DNA of 8,495 bases, from NCBI GenBank assembly GCA_030043395.1, contig JASHXW010000495.1, forward strand, positions 1 through 8,495, given 5' to 3'. The notes under the pieces are model-generated. The model was not told the origin of the DNA, made no database searches, and worked only from the letters and a program-made list of their open reading frames with translations. Positions within the stretch are counted from its first letter, which is position 1. Each line of letters starts with the position of its first letter. This document shows positions 1-6,499 of the stretch, in pieces. The position numbers and the translations under genes were made by a program. This DNA comes from Streptosporangiaceae bacterium. Lineage in GTDB: Bacteria > Actinomycetota > Actinomycetes > Streptosporangiales > Streptosporangiaceae.

Positions 1-1
1 G

Positions 2-2326
2 ATTGCCGGGGGCCCGGGCGGCCCGGCCGCGGGGCCCGCGATCTCCGTCCAGCCGTGCGCCGCGACCTTCTCAGGCGGGTCGCTGTACCTCACCGACCAG
101 ATCGCCAGCCAGATCGACTTCGAACCGCCATCGCTCGTCATGCAGGTCAGCGCTGCGACGGGCGTCCTGCGGACAATCGCAGGCGACGGCACCGATGAAA
201 GCGGCGGGAATCCTCAGCCGTCTCCGGACGGCAGCCCGGCGACATGGGCGGACCTCGGCTCCTCCTGCGGTGTCGCCGTCGACCATGCCGGAAACGTGCT
301 CGTCGCCGACAGCACCCCGGTGATCCCGCCGTCCCAAGGCGGAGGCTACGGCCAGATCCGGGTGATCGCATCGTCGACTGGCCGCTTCTACGGCCGGCAG
401 ATGACCGCCGGGGACATCTACACGATCGTCGGCTCTTCGGCCAAGGCCGAATTCGAGTACTGGCCAGGTGCCATCGCGGTGGATCAGGCAGGCAACGTCG
501 TCTTCGTCGACGGCAAGAGGCACATCGCCGTCCTGGCCGAGCGAAGCGGAACTTTCTACGGCATGAAGATGACGGCCGGCCGCATCTACCTGGTAGCCGG
601 CGGCGGGTCGGAGCTCGGCAGCGGCGGCCCGGCCGCCAAGGCATCGCTGTCCTTCGCCAAGGGCGAGCACGGCCAGTTGCTCGACGCGGGCCTGCGGATC
701 GATCACCACGGCAACATCGTCGTAGCCGACCTGGGCCACAACCTCGTGCGTGTCGTCGCAGGCCGGTCCGGGTTCTTCTACGGCGTGCAGATGCGGGCCG
801 GCCGCATCTACACGATCGCGGGCGACGGGCAGTTCGGCGACTCGGGCGACGGCGGGCCTGCCAGGAACGCCAGGATCGGCGCCGTCGGGGTCGCCGTCGA
901 CCACATGGGCAACGTGGTGATCTCGGGGGACGAGCGGGTCAGGGTGGTCGCGGTAAGGACCGCGACTCAGTACGGCCAGCGGATGAAGGCCGGCGACATC
1001 TACACCATCGCGGGCAGCGACGCGAAGAAGCCGGGTAACGGCGGCCTCGCACTCCAGGCGGCACTGCAGGCGCCGCTCGGCGTCTCCGTGGACGGGGCGG
1101 GCAACATCGTGGTGGCCGACAAGCACAGCGTCCGCGTTGTCGCGACCAAGACCGGCACGTTCTACGGCCAGAAGATGCTCGCCAGGCACATCTACTCGAT
1201 CGCGGGGCCGCAGCCGGCCGGCTATTCGGGCGACGGCGGCCCGGCGACTGCTGCCCAGCTGACCATCTCGTACGGGGGCTCTCTTCATCCGCTGGCAACT
1301 GACAGCTCGGGAAACGTCTTCGTCAATGACAGCCTGCCTGACTCCGCCGACGACGTCAGGATGGTCGCCGCTGCCTCGGGGATGATGTTCGGCCGTGCCG
1401 TCCAAGCCGGCTATATCTACCGGGTCGCCGGCGCCCTGGCGAAGGGCAAGTCCGCGAGCGGGATCCCGGCCACCCAAGCCCGGCTAGACGATGCCGGGGT
1501 CGCGGCGGACAGCTCAGGCAACCTGCTGATCGCCGATTACGGCCAGGAGCGAGTGCAGGTTGTAGCGGTCAGGAGCGGCGAGTTCTACGGGCAGCACATG
1601 ACAGCTGGCGACATCTACACGGTGGCCGGCGACGGCGGGGTCGGCCAGACGGGCGATGGCGGGCCAGCCACCGCCGCGCAGGTCGGCGTGCCGGCAGCCG
1701 TCGCTGTCGACGCCGCAGGCAACTTGATCATCGGCGCAGGCTGCGAGGTCCGGGTGGTCGCGGAGTCCGACGGGACGTTCTACGGCCAGTCGATGACTGC
1801 GGGCGACATCTACACCATCGCGGGATCCCCGGCCGTGCCTGATGGCTCCTGCTCAGATAGCGGCGACGGAGGCCCAGCCAGGCTCGCAACGCTGGCCGGC
1901 CCGTATGACCTCATAGTGGACGCGTACGGAAATGTCGTTGTCGCGACCACGAGCATCCGGGTGATCGCGGCGAGCGACGGGACCTTCTACGGCCAGCCGA
2001 TGACCGCGGGTGATATCTACTCGGTGGTCAGCGCGGTCGGCGCGGGCATCGCGCAGCTTGCGGCCGACAGCGCGGGCAACCTGATCATCACCAGGGACTA
2101 CCAGAACTTGGCGGAGGTGCTGGCCGGGACTAGCGGGACGTTCTACGGTCAGCCGATGACGGCTGGTCAGCTGTATCAGATCGCCGGGGACGGCTTCGCC
2201 GGCAATACGGGCGACGGTGGCGCGGCGACCAACGCATCGCTTTTCGGTCTCGGGGGCGTGGCCGTGGCGCCCGACGGCGATGTCCTCCTCGCCGGATACC
2301 TCAGCGTCAGGCAGATCAGGGAGTAG
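2..2326 (+). CDS. NHL-repeat beta-propeller protein, 5'-partial
   Basis: Open at the left edge (774 codons visible, reading from base 2) and ending at TAG 2324-2326. An ATG at 140 is internal: the frame is open to the edge and the upstream residues (IAGGPGGPA, then PCAATF) align with residues 47-70 of the next gene, so about 46 codons, probably a signal peptide, are missing. The protein is built of 12 NHL-like units with the core 'GVAVDxAGNVVVAD' followed by 'VRVVA'. Ten units are joined by a 'SGTFYGQxMTAGDIYTIAG' hairpin and a glycine-rich 'GDSGDGGPA' turn. NHL units fold as propeller blades that bind protein, RNA or sugar ligands; 12 units suggest two six-bladed propellers (inference). Four cysteines are visible. 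The C-terminus (VRQIRE) stops right after the last blade with no membrane segment or sortase motif. Ligand and function are unknown. It is probably co-transcribed with its paralogue 7 bp downstream. Confidence 0.88.
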   Translation: MAGGPGGPAAGPAISVQPCAATFSGGSLYLTDQIASQIDFEPPSLVMQVSAATGVLRTIAGDGTDESGGNPQPSPDGSPATWADLGSSCGVAVDHAGNVLVADSTPVIPPSQGGGYGQIRVIASSTGRFYGRQMTAGDIYTIVGSSAKAEFEYWPGAIAVDQAGNVVFVDGKRHIAVLAERSGTFYGMKMTAGRIYLVAGGGSELGSGGPAAKASLSFAKGEHGQLLDAGLRIDHHGNIVVADLGHNLVRVVAGRSGFFYGVQMRAGRIYTIAGDGQFGDSGDGGPARNARIGAVGVAVDHMGNVVISGDERVRVVAVRTATQYGQRMKAGDIYTIAGSDAKKPGNGGLALQAALQAPLGVSVDGAGNIVVADKHSVRVVATKTGTFYGQKMLARHIYSIAGPQPAGYSGDGGPATAAQLTISYGGSLHPLATDSSGNVFVNDSLPDSADDVRMVAAASGMMFGRAVQAGYIYRVAGALAKGKSASGIPATQARLDDAGVAADSSGNLLIADYGQERVQVVAVRSGEFYGQHMTAGDIYTVAGDGGVGQTGDGGPATAAQVGVPAAVAVDAAGNLIIGAGCEVRVVAESDGTFYGQSMTAGDIYTIAGSPAVPDGSCSDSGDGGPARLATLAGPYDLIVDAYGNVVVATTSIRVIAASDGTFYGQPMTAGDIYSVVSAVGAGIAQLAADSAGNLIITRDYQNLAEVLAGTSGTFYGQPMTAGQLYQIAGDGFAGNTGDGGAATNASLFGLGGVAVAPDGDVLLAGYLSVRQIRE
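386..2200 (+). repeat. Ten FYG-hairpin repeats inside the first propeller gene
   Basis: A roughly 20-residue element recurs ten times, with the codon for the first aromatic position (F of FYG) at about 386, 554, 776, 968, 1160, 1385, 1583, 1778, 1985 and 2141. Spacing is 52 to 75 codons, about one per NHL unit. Consensus: [ST]-G-x-F-Y-G-x-x-M-x-A-G-x-I-Y-x-[IV]-A-G. Degenerate copies are ATQYG (968) and GMMFG (1385). The FYG, AG and IY positions are the most constant, and the blade surfaces between copies vary. Read from the translation by eye. Confidence 0.85.
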
Positions 2327-2333
2327 GCGGAAC
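2318..2333 (+). promoter_or_regulatory. Ribosome binding site and 7-bp spacer before the second propeller gene
   Basis: AGGGAG (2318-2323) lies 10 bases before ATG 2334, and AGGCGG (2325-2330) lies 3 bases before it. The first overlaps the last codons of the upstream gene. There is no room for a promoter or terminator in the 7-bp gap, which supports one transcript for both paralogues. Confidence 0.55.
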
Positions 2334-2426
2334 ATGCCGCACAGGTCGTGGTTGCTACGAGCCGCTGGCGTGGCCGCCGGGGTGGCACTCGTCTTCGGGC
2401 TGACCCGGCCGATCATCGCGTCGGCC
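2334..2426 (+). other. Signal peptide of the second propeller protein
   Basis: Residues 1-31: a short n-region with two arginines, an Ala/Val/Leu-rich core (AAGVAAGVALVFGL), then TRPIIASA with small residues at -3 and -1. This fits Sec export and signal peptidase I. There is no lipobox cysteine and no twin-arginine pair, so neither lipoprotein processing nor Tat export is indicated. Confidence 0.7.
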
Positions 2427-4775
2427 GGGCCGCGCGAGGATCGGGCGGCAGCTCCAGGGACGATCAGGACGATCGCCGGGGGCCCCGGCGGCCCGGCCCG
2501 CGCGACGGGCGTGGCGCTGTACCGGCCGTGCGCGCTGACGTATGCGAACGGGTTCCTGTACGAGACAGACGGCGGTCCGCTGGGGGACCAGCAGATCCGC
2601 AAGATCAGCACGAAGACCGACCAGCTGGTCACGGTAGCTGAGCCGGTTGCCGCCATACAAGATGGCGCCCCAGACAACGCCATCGGCGGCCGCGTCTGCG
2701 GCGTCGCGGTAGATCATTCCGGGAACGTGCTGTTCAGCGAGGAGTTTCATCAAGCTTTCGGCATTCCGGGCGGCGACGTCATCCAGGTCGTGGCGGCGAA
2801 GACGGGCACCTTCTACGGGCAGCCCATGCTGGCCGGACATCGCTACACCATCGCCGGCACCGGGGAGCCTGGAGATGGGGGCGACGGCGGGCCGGCCGTG
2901 AAGGCTCAGCTATCCGGCCCGAGCGGGCTGGCGGTCGATGCTGCCGGGAACGTCATCGTGGCTGACGATCACAACGAGCGGATCCGGGTGGTCGCGGAGG
3001 CCAGCGGGACGTTCTATGGCGTGCCGATGACTGCGGGGGACATCTACACCGTGGCGGGCGGCGGGCCTGACGGCTACGACAACGGCGGTGCGGCGGTCGA
3101 CGCGGGCCTGCTGATCAGCGGCGCGGATGTCGGCGTCCGGGTGGATCACTCGGGAAACCTCGTGTTCAGCGATGTAGGCGACCGGGTCGTGCGCGTCGTC
3201 GCCGCGACCAGCGGGACCTTCTATGGCATGGCCATGCAGGCAGGCCACATTTACACGGTGGCCGGCATCCCCGACCCGCCCCCGCATCCCGGATGCGGCA
3301 ACACCGGCGGCGGAGGACCGGCGCTGCAGGCCCGGTTCTGCCCCAGGAACGTGGCGGTCGACCACGCGGGGAACCTCGTCATCGGCGGTGCAGGCTGGGT
3401 CTGGGTGGACGCCGTGAAGAGCGGCACCTTCTACGGGCGGCGGATGTCGGCCGGCCATATCTACCGGGTGCTGCGCATCGGCTCGCCCTACGACAGCCCG
3501 CTCGGCGTCAGCGTCGACGGGGCGGGCAATGTCGTGGTCAGCAATGGTTACGGCGGCTCGGTCGGTGCGATCGACGTGCTTGCGGGCCGGGCAGGCACGG
3601 ACTTCGGCCTTACCATGCGCCCTGGGCACCTCTACAAGGTGGCGGGCGATGGCTGGCCGTCGTTCTCCGGCGACGGCGGTCCCGCGACCTCGGCTGAGTT
3701 CGGGACCTTGGTGACGGATCGCAGTGGCAGCTACGGAGTCGCCGGCCTGGCCGTCGATCAGCGCGGCAATGTCGTCATCGCCGACGTGAACAATCTGCGC
3801 CTGCGGGTCCTTGCCAGGAAGACAGGCCGGTTCTATGGCCAGCAAATGGTGGCTGGCGATATCTACACGATCGCCGGGAACGGGCGGAAGGGGTCAAGCA
3901 AGCGGCGTTCCGGGCCGGCCTCGGGAACGGAGATTGTGCCGACCGGGGTGTCTGCCGACAAGTCAGGCGACCTGGCGATCTCGGGGCCGATCGGCGGCAC
4001 TGGCGAGGTCTGGCTGCTGCCCGCCCGCAGTGGGGAGCTCTTCGGCAGGCACGTGATCGCCGGAGACGCTTACATCATCGGGCAGTGCCCAGCGGATGGC
4101 TGCGATCCGCCGGAGCAGACGGCGTTCGACGCATCAGGGAACCTGATCATCAACCTGACCTCGGACATCAAGCTCGGCGTCCGCGACCACCAGGACCACG
4201 TGTTCGTGCTAGCTGCCAGGAACGGCACGTTCTACGGCCGCTCCATGACTGCTGGTCACATGTACGTGCTCGCTGGCGATGGCCCGCCGGGCGACTCGGG
4301 CGATGGCGGGCTGGCAGTCGACGCGGAGGTTGCCACCGGGCCGGTGGCCGTGGACCAGCACGGCAACGTCCTGCTCGGCCAGGACGGCAGCATCCGGGTC
4401 ATCGCTGCGAGCAGCGGGACGTTCTACGGCAGGGCCATGACGGCAGGCCACATCTACACGGTCGCCACGAACTGCTGCGGCACCTTGCAGTTCAGCCCCT
4501 GGCAGATCGTGGTCGACGGGTCGGGGAACGTCCTGATGACCGATCCGAACCAGGACGTGGTCAAGGTGCTGGCGGAGAGTTCTGGCAATTTCTACGGCGT
4601 GCCGATGGTGGCCGGTCAGCTCTACACGATCGCGGGAACCGGGGCGGAGGGATTCTCCGGTGACGGCGGCCCGGCGGTCCAGGCCGAACTCGGCGGACCT
4701 GGCGCGCTGACCGTTACGCCGACGGGCGACGTGCTGGTCGGGGACTTGATGCGGATCAGGGAGATCTCCGGCTGA
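2334..4775 (+). CDS. Secreted NHL-repeat beta-propeller protein (12 units)
   Basis: Complete protein of 813 aa. ATG 2334 is chosen over an in-frame ATG at 2217 because it avoids a long overlap with the upstream gene and yields a clean signal peptide: basic MPHRSWLLR, a hydrophobic stretch at residues 10-23, and an A-x-A signal peptidase site after residue 31 (ASA/GP). The mature part starts with TIRTIAGG and then has 12 NHL-like units, the first divergent and without the FYG hairpin. The units end at RIREIS, so the N- and C-terminal strands could close the propeller. Ten FYG hairpins join the units. Eight cysteines (residues 66, 122, 321, 336, 585, 590, 714, 715) lie mostly in near neighbours, as expected for disulfides outside the cell. 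C66 and C122 match cysteines in the upstream paralogue. There is no C-terminal anchor or catalytic domain. An exported binding or scaffold protein is likely; the ligand is unknown. Confidence 0.9.
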   Translation: MPHRSWLLRAAGVAAGVALVFGLTRPIIASAGPREDRAAAPGTIRTIAGGPGGPARATGVALYRPCALTYANGFLYETDGGPLGDQQIRKISTKTDQLVTVAEPVAAIQDGAPDNAIGGRVCGVAVDHSGNVLFSEEFHQAFGIPGGDVIQVVAAKTGTFYGQPMLAGHRYTIAGTGEPGDGGDGGPAVKAQLSGPSGLAVDAAGNVIVADDHNERIRVVAEASGTFYGVPMTAGDIYTVAGGGPDGYDNGGAAVDAGLLISGADVGVRVDHSGNLVFSDVGDRVVRVVAATSGTFYGMAMQAGHIYTVAGIPDPPPHPGCGNTGGGGPALQARFCPRNVAVDHAGNLVIGGAGWVWVDAVKSGTFYGRRMSAGHIYRVLRIGSPYDSPLGVSVDGAGNVVVSNGYGGSVGAIDVLAGRAGTDFGLTMRPGHLYKVAGDGWPSFSGDGGPATSAEFGTLVTDRSGSYGVAGLAVDQRGNVVIADVNNLRLRVLARKTGRFYGQQMVAGDIYTIAGNGRKGSSKRRSGPASGTEIVPTGVSADKSGDLAISGPIGGTGEVWLLPARSGELFGRHVIAGDAYIIGQCPADGCDPPEQTAFDASGNLIINLTSDIKLGVRDHQDHVFVLAARNGTFYGRSMTAGHMYVLAGDGPPGDSGDGGLAVDAEVATGPVAVDQHGNVLLGQDGSIRVIAASSGTFYGRAMTAGHIYTVATNCCGTLQFSPWQIVVDGSGNVLMTDPNQDVVKVLAESSGNFYGVPMVAGQLYTIAGTGAEGFSGDGGPAVQAELGGPGALTVTPTGDVLVGDLMRIREISG
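2811..4660 (+). repeat. Ten FYG-hairpin repeats inside the second propeller gene
   Basis: The same element as in the upstream paralogue, with the first aromatic position of FYG at about 2811, 3012, 3219, 3429, 3600 (degenerate TDFG), 3831, 4038 (degenerate ELFG), 4230, 4422 and 4590. Spacing is 56 to 77 codons. The copy number equals that of the upstream gene, which supports duplication of an already 12-unit gene. Confidence 0.85.
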
Positions 4776-4779
4776 GGCG
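4776..4779. other. Four-base convergent gene junction
   Basis: The propeller gene ends at 4775 (TGA) and the paaX-like gene ends at 4780 on the opposite strand (TAG). No U-tract terminator fits. The only nearby hairpin is GGCCG/CGGCC (4785-4798), inside the paaX 3' end and without a T run. Transcripts from both sides may run into each other. Confidence 0.6.
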
Positions 4780-5682
4780 CTACCGGCCGCCGTCGGCCAG
4801 GGCCGTCCAGTGCCGCTGAGCGCCGTCGCGCCACTGCGCGTGCCTGGCGTGGAACAGGCGGGCAGCGTCGGTGCCCAGCCAGCCGTCAGGCAGCAGCTCG
4901 CGCGGCAGCTGCGGGTCGAGGAACGGGAAACGGCGCCACTCGTGCACGAGCAGCGTCTGCGCGGTGAGCATCTCCCCGGTCGTCGTGGCGGTGAGTGGCT
5001 CGAAGGTGTCGATGAACTGCTTGTAGCGCAGCTCGACGGTGCCCAGGTCCCAGGCAAGCTGGACGATGTCGGCCTGCTCGCCGATCTCTCCGTAGCTGGC
5101 GACGAAGGACATGGACGTCGCGTCCAGGCCAAGCTCGGCGAGGATCCGGCCAGCCTCCGCCTCGCGCTGCGGCTCGGGGCACACCCACGCGCCTGACGGC
5201 AGCGGGCCGAATCCAGCCCAGGTGAGCCGCGTCCTGAGCTTGCGGCGCAGGTCACGATTGCCTTCGGGAGCGCCGGTCAGCAGCAGCAGCCAGCTGCCGT
5301 CCCATGGCTTGGCCTGCTGGCCGAAGGAGTAGATCCGGCTGGCGCCGTCGGCGAGGAGCCGACGCCCTGACTCGGTCAGGTCCCACCGCGCGAGCCGGCC
5401 GTGGCGGCTGGAGCTGATCCAGCCCTCGGCCGCCGTGCGGGACAGTGCCTGCCGGGCGGCCTTCTCCGCTACTCCAAGCAGCGCCATCGTCTGGACTAGG
5501 GCGCTGGTCCAGACGGGCAGCTCCTGCGGCAGCACGTACTCGCCGAGGACCGTGAGCAGCAGGGACCGCGCGCTGGACAGGCTTAGCTCGCGCCGGCGGA
5601 TGACCTCGAGGCCACGCTCAGGCGTGCCGGAACCTGCCGGGCCTGCCCGGAGGGGATCATCGTGCGCCACACCAGCCAGCAT
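4780..5682 (-). CDS. PaaX-family transcriptional regulator
   Basis: 300 aa, close to the roughly 310 aa usual for the family. Three parts are visible. Residues about 35-112 form the N-terminal winged helix (ARSLLLTVLGEYVLP, ALVQTMALLGV, ARQALSRTAAEGWI, then R.GR..RWDLTESGRRLL). Residues about 117-200 form the central domain (RIYSF, WDGSWLLLL, PEGNRDLRRKLR, GFGPLPSGAWVCP). The C-terminal domain runs to about residue 285 (LRYKQFIDTFEPL, LVHEWRRFPFLDPQLPRELLP, W.G..A..LF). E. coli PaaX represses phenylacetate degradation and is released by phenylacetyl-CoA. No paa catabolic genes lie in this window, so the target and effector here are unknown and I give no symbol. ATG 5682 is the first start after an in-frame stop, but no Shine-Dalgarno is visible. 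GTG at codon 5 is an alternative. It is convergent with the propeller genes and divergent from the MerR gene. Confidence 0.9.
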   Translation of the reverse strand: MLAGVAHDDPLRAGPAGSGTPERGLEVIRRRELSLSSARSLLLTVLGEYVLPQELPVWTSALVQTMALLGVAEKAARQALSRTAAEGWISSSRHGRLARWDLTESGRRLLADGASRIYSFGQQAKPWDGSWLLLLTGAPEGNRDLRRKLRTRLTWAGFGPLPSGAWVCPEPQREAEAGRILAELGLDATSMSFVASYGEIGEQADIVQLAWDLGTVELRYKQFIDTFEPLTATTTGEMLTAQTLLVHEWRRFPFLDPQLPRELLPDGWLGTDAARLFHARHAQWRDGAQRHWTALADGGR

Positions 5683-5788
5683 GCATGATGAGTGCCAACC
5701 GGGTCAGTACCAGTGCCCATGCGAACTACACGGACAGGCCTTAGTCCGCTGGCGCCGGGTGTGAGGACTTGACACTGTAATAATTACA
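5683..5788. promoter_or_regulatory. Divergent control region between paaX-like and merR-like genes
   Basis: About 106 bp separate the paaX-like start (5682, - strand) from the earliest merR-like start (5789, + strand). The PaaX-proximal part is GC-rich with no obvious promoter or ribosome binding site. The MerR-proximal end contains an AT-rich palindrome carrying TTGACA on both strands, so one site could drive or silence both genes. A - strand promoter at the palindrome would give paaX a leader of roughly 80 nt. Promoter calls are by eye only. Confidence 0.6.
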
Positions 5789-5795
5789 GTGTCAA
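5769..5795. promoter_or_regulatory. Perfect 13-bp inverted repeat, candidate operator
   Basis: The left arm TTGACACTGTAAT (5769-5781) and right arm ATTACAGTGTCAA (5783-5795) are exact reverse complements around one base (A5782). Only 8 of 27 bases are G/C, in surroundings that are strongly GC-rich. Each outer end reads TTGACA on its own strand, matching the -35 consensus. On the + strand a 17-bp spacer leads to a weak -10 (TCAACT, 5792-5797), which would place the transcript start near ATG 5804. Alternatively TAATAAT at 5778-5784 could act as a -10 for a transcript starting near GTG 5789. MerR-family proteins bind dyads overlapping or lying between promoter elements, so self-regulation by the adjacent MerR protein is the simplest reading. 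PaaX is an alternative binder. Confidence 0.75.
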
Positions 5796-6499
5796 CTGAA
5801 GGCATGGACGAAACGTGGACCATCGGCGAGCTAGCCGGGCAAGCCGCAGATGCGCTGCTCGCCGGGGGGTCTGCGGCGCGACAGCTCAGCGGGAGGGTCA
5901 GGGAAGTTCCCAACGACCGGCTGATCCGCTGGTACGTCACCGTCGGCCTGGTTGACCCGCCGCTGAGCCGTACTGGGCGAATCGCGCGGTACGGGCGACG
6001 GCACCTGCTGCAGCTCGTCGCCATCAAGCGGCGCCAGGCTGAAGGGCGCACGCTGGCTGAGATACAGGCTGAGCTCGTCGGGGCGACGAGTTCGTACCTG
6101 GAGTCTGTTGCGGCCCTGCGCTCGGATGAGCCGGCGCAGATGGCCCAGCCAGCGCTTCTCGCCGACCCGGGCGGCGGCGCGGAAGGGGCCGAGGGCCGCC
6201 GGTTCTGGGCACGGGAGCCCCGGGCTGCGGCGGCCGGGCCCGTCGTGCGGACGCTTGCGGTTGCGGCAGCGGCCGGCCCGCTGCCCCGTCTTGCGGGGAA
6301 GGCTGCCCAGGGAGCTGACGGATCCGTGCAGGCGTTCAGGCTCGCCCCCGGAGTGGTCGTCGTGCTCGACGGTGGTGGCCCTGGCCTGCGACCCGATGAC
6401 CTGGCCGAGCTGCGGCGCGCTGCTGCGCCGCTGGTCAGCCTGCTTGCAACCCATGGACATTGCCAGGAACCCGACGACGAGGAGAGGGAGCGGCCGTGA
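5789..6499 (+). CDS. MerR-family transcriptional regulator with enlarged DNA-binding domain
   Basis: 236 aa from GTG 5789, or 231 aa from ATG 5804 (MDETWTIGEL). The ATG fits the family N-terminus better but has no properly spaced Shine-Dalgarno (GAAGG is 1 base away), so a leaderless start is possible. GTG 5789 lies inside the palindrome. The MerR signature is TIGELAGQA (residues 11-19), then PNDRLIRWYVTVGLVDPP (41-58), RTGRIARYGRRHLLQLVAIKRRQAEGRTLAEIQAEL (61-96) in helix 3/4 and wing positions. About 18 extra residues (roughly 20-40) separate the first helix from the R-W-Y recognition segment compared with classical MerR proteins. Residues about 112-178 are an Ala/Gly/Pro-rich linker. Residues about 180-222 form a small conserved-looking C-terminal module (FRLAPGVVVVLDGG, then RPDDLAELRRAAAPLVSLLA) of unknown ligand. 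It has no cysteine cluster for metal sensing. Its stop overlaps the start of the VIT/VWA gene. Confidence 0.85.
   Translation: MSTEGMDETWTIGELAGQAADALLAGGSAARQLSGRVREVPNDRLIRWYVTVGLVDPPLSRTGRIARYGRRHLLQLVAIKRRQAEGRTLAEIQAELVGATSSYLESVAALRSDEPAQMAQPALLADPGGGAEGAEGRRFWAREPRAAAAGPVVRTLAVAAAAGPLPRLAGKAAQGADGSVQAFRLAPGVVVVLDGGGPGLRPDDLAELRRAAAPLVSLLATHGHCQEPDDEERERP
6481..6490 (+). promoter_or_regulatory. Ribosome binding site of the VIT/VWA gene
   Basis: GGAGAGGGAG, purine-rich and within the last codons of the MerR gene, ends 5 bases before GTG 6496. It supports the GTG start and the 4-bp stop/start overlap. Confidence 0.7.

Noticed and set aside
71..1477. Long open frame of 468 codons on the - strand opposite the first propeller gene
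   Set aside because: It is a shadow of repeated GC-rich coding sequence: its translation is periodic in step with the NHL units, is rich in Asp/Arg/His/Val, resembles no family, and the + strand frame has clear homology.
2910..3845. Open frame of 311 codons on the - strand opposite the second propeller gene
   Set aside because: Same mirror effect of the repeats (recurring HxxDP-like strings). No ribosome site and no recognisable domain.
386..4660. Regular repeats considered as a CRISPR or satellite array
   Set aside because: Periodicity is in frame, the units are degenerate at DNA level and conserved at protein level, so they are protein repeats.
4760..4769. GGAGATCTCC palindrome near the end of the second propeller gene
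   Set aside because: A 10-bp dyad with no loop and no T run. It encodes the conserved C-terminal REIS and is not a convincing terminator or operator.
4785..4798. GGCCG/CGGCC hairpin as an intrinsic terminator
   Set aside because: A 5-bp stem inside coding sequence with no following T run. Such hairpins are frequent by chance in DNA this rich in GC.
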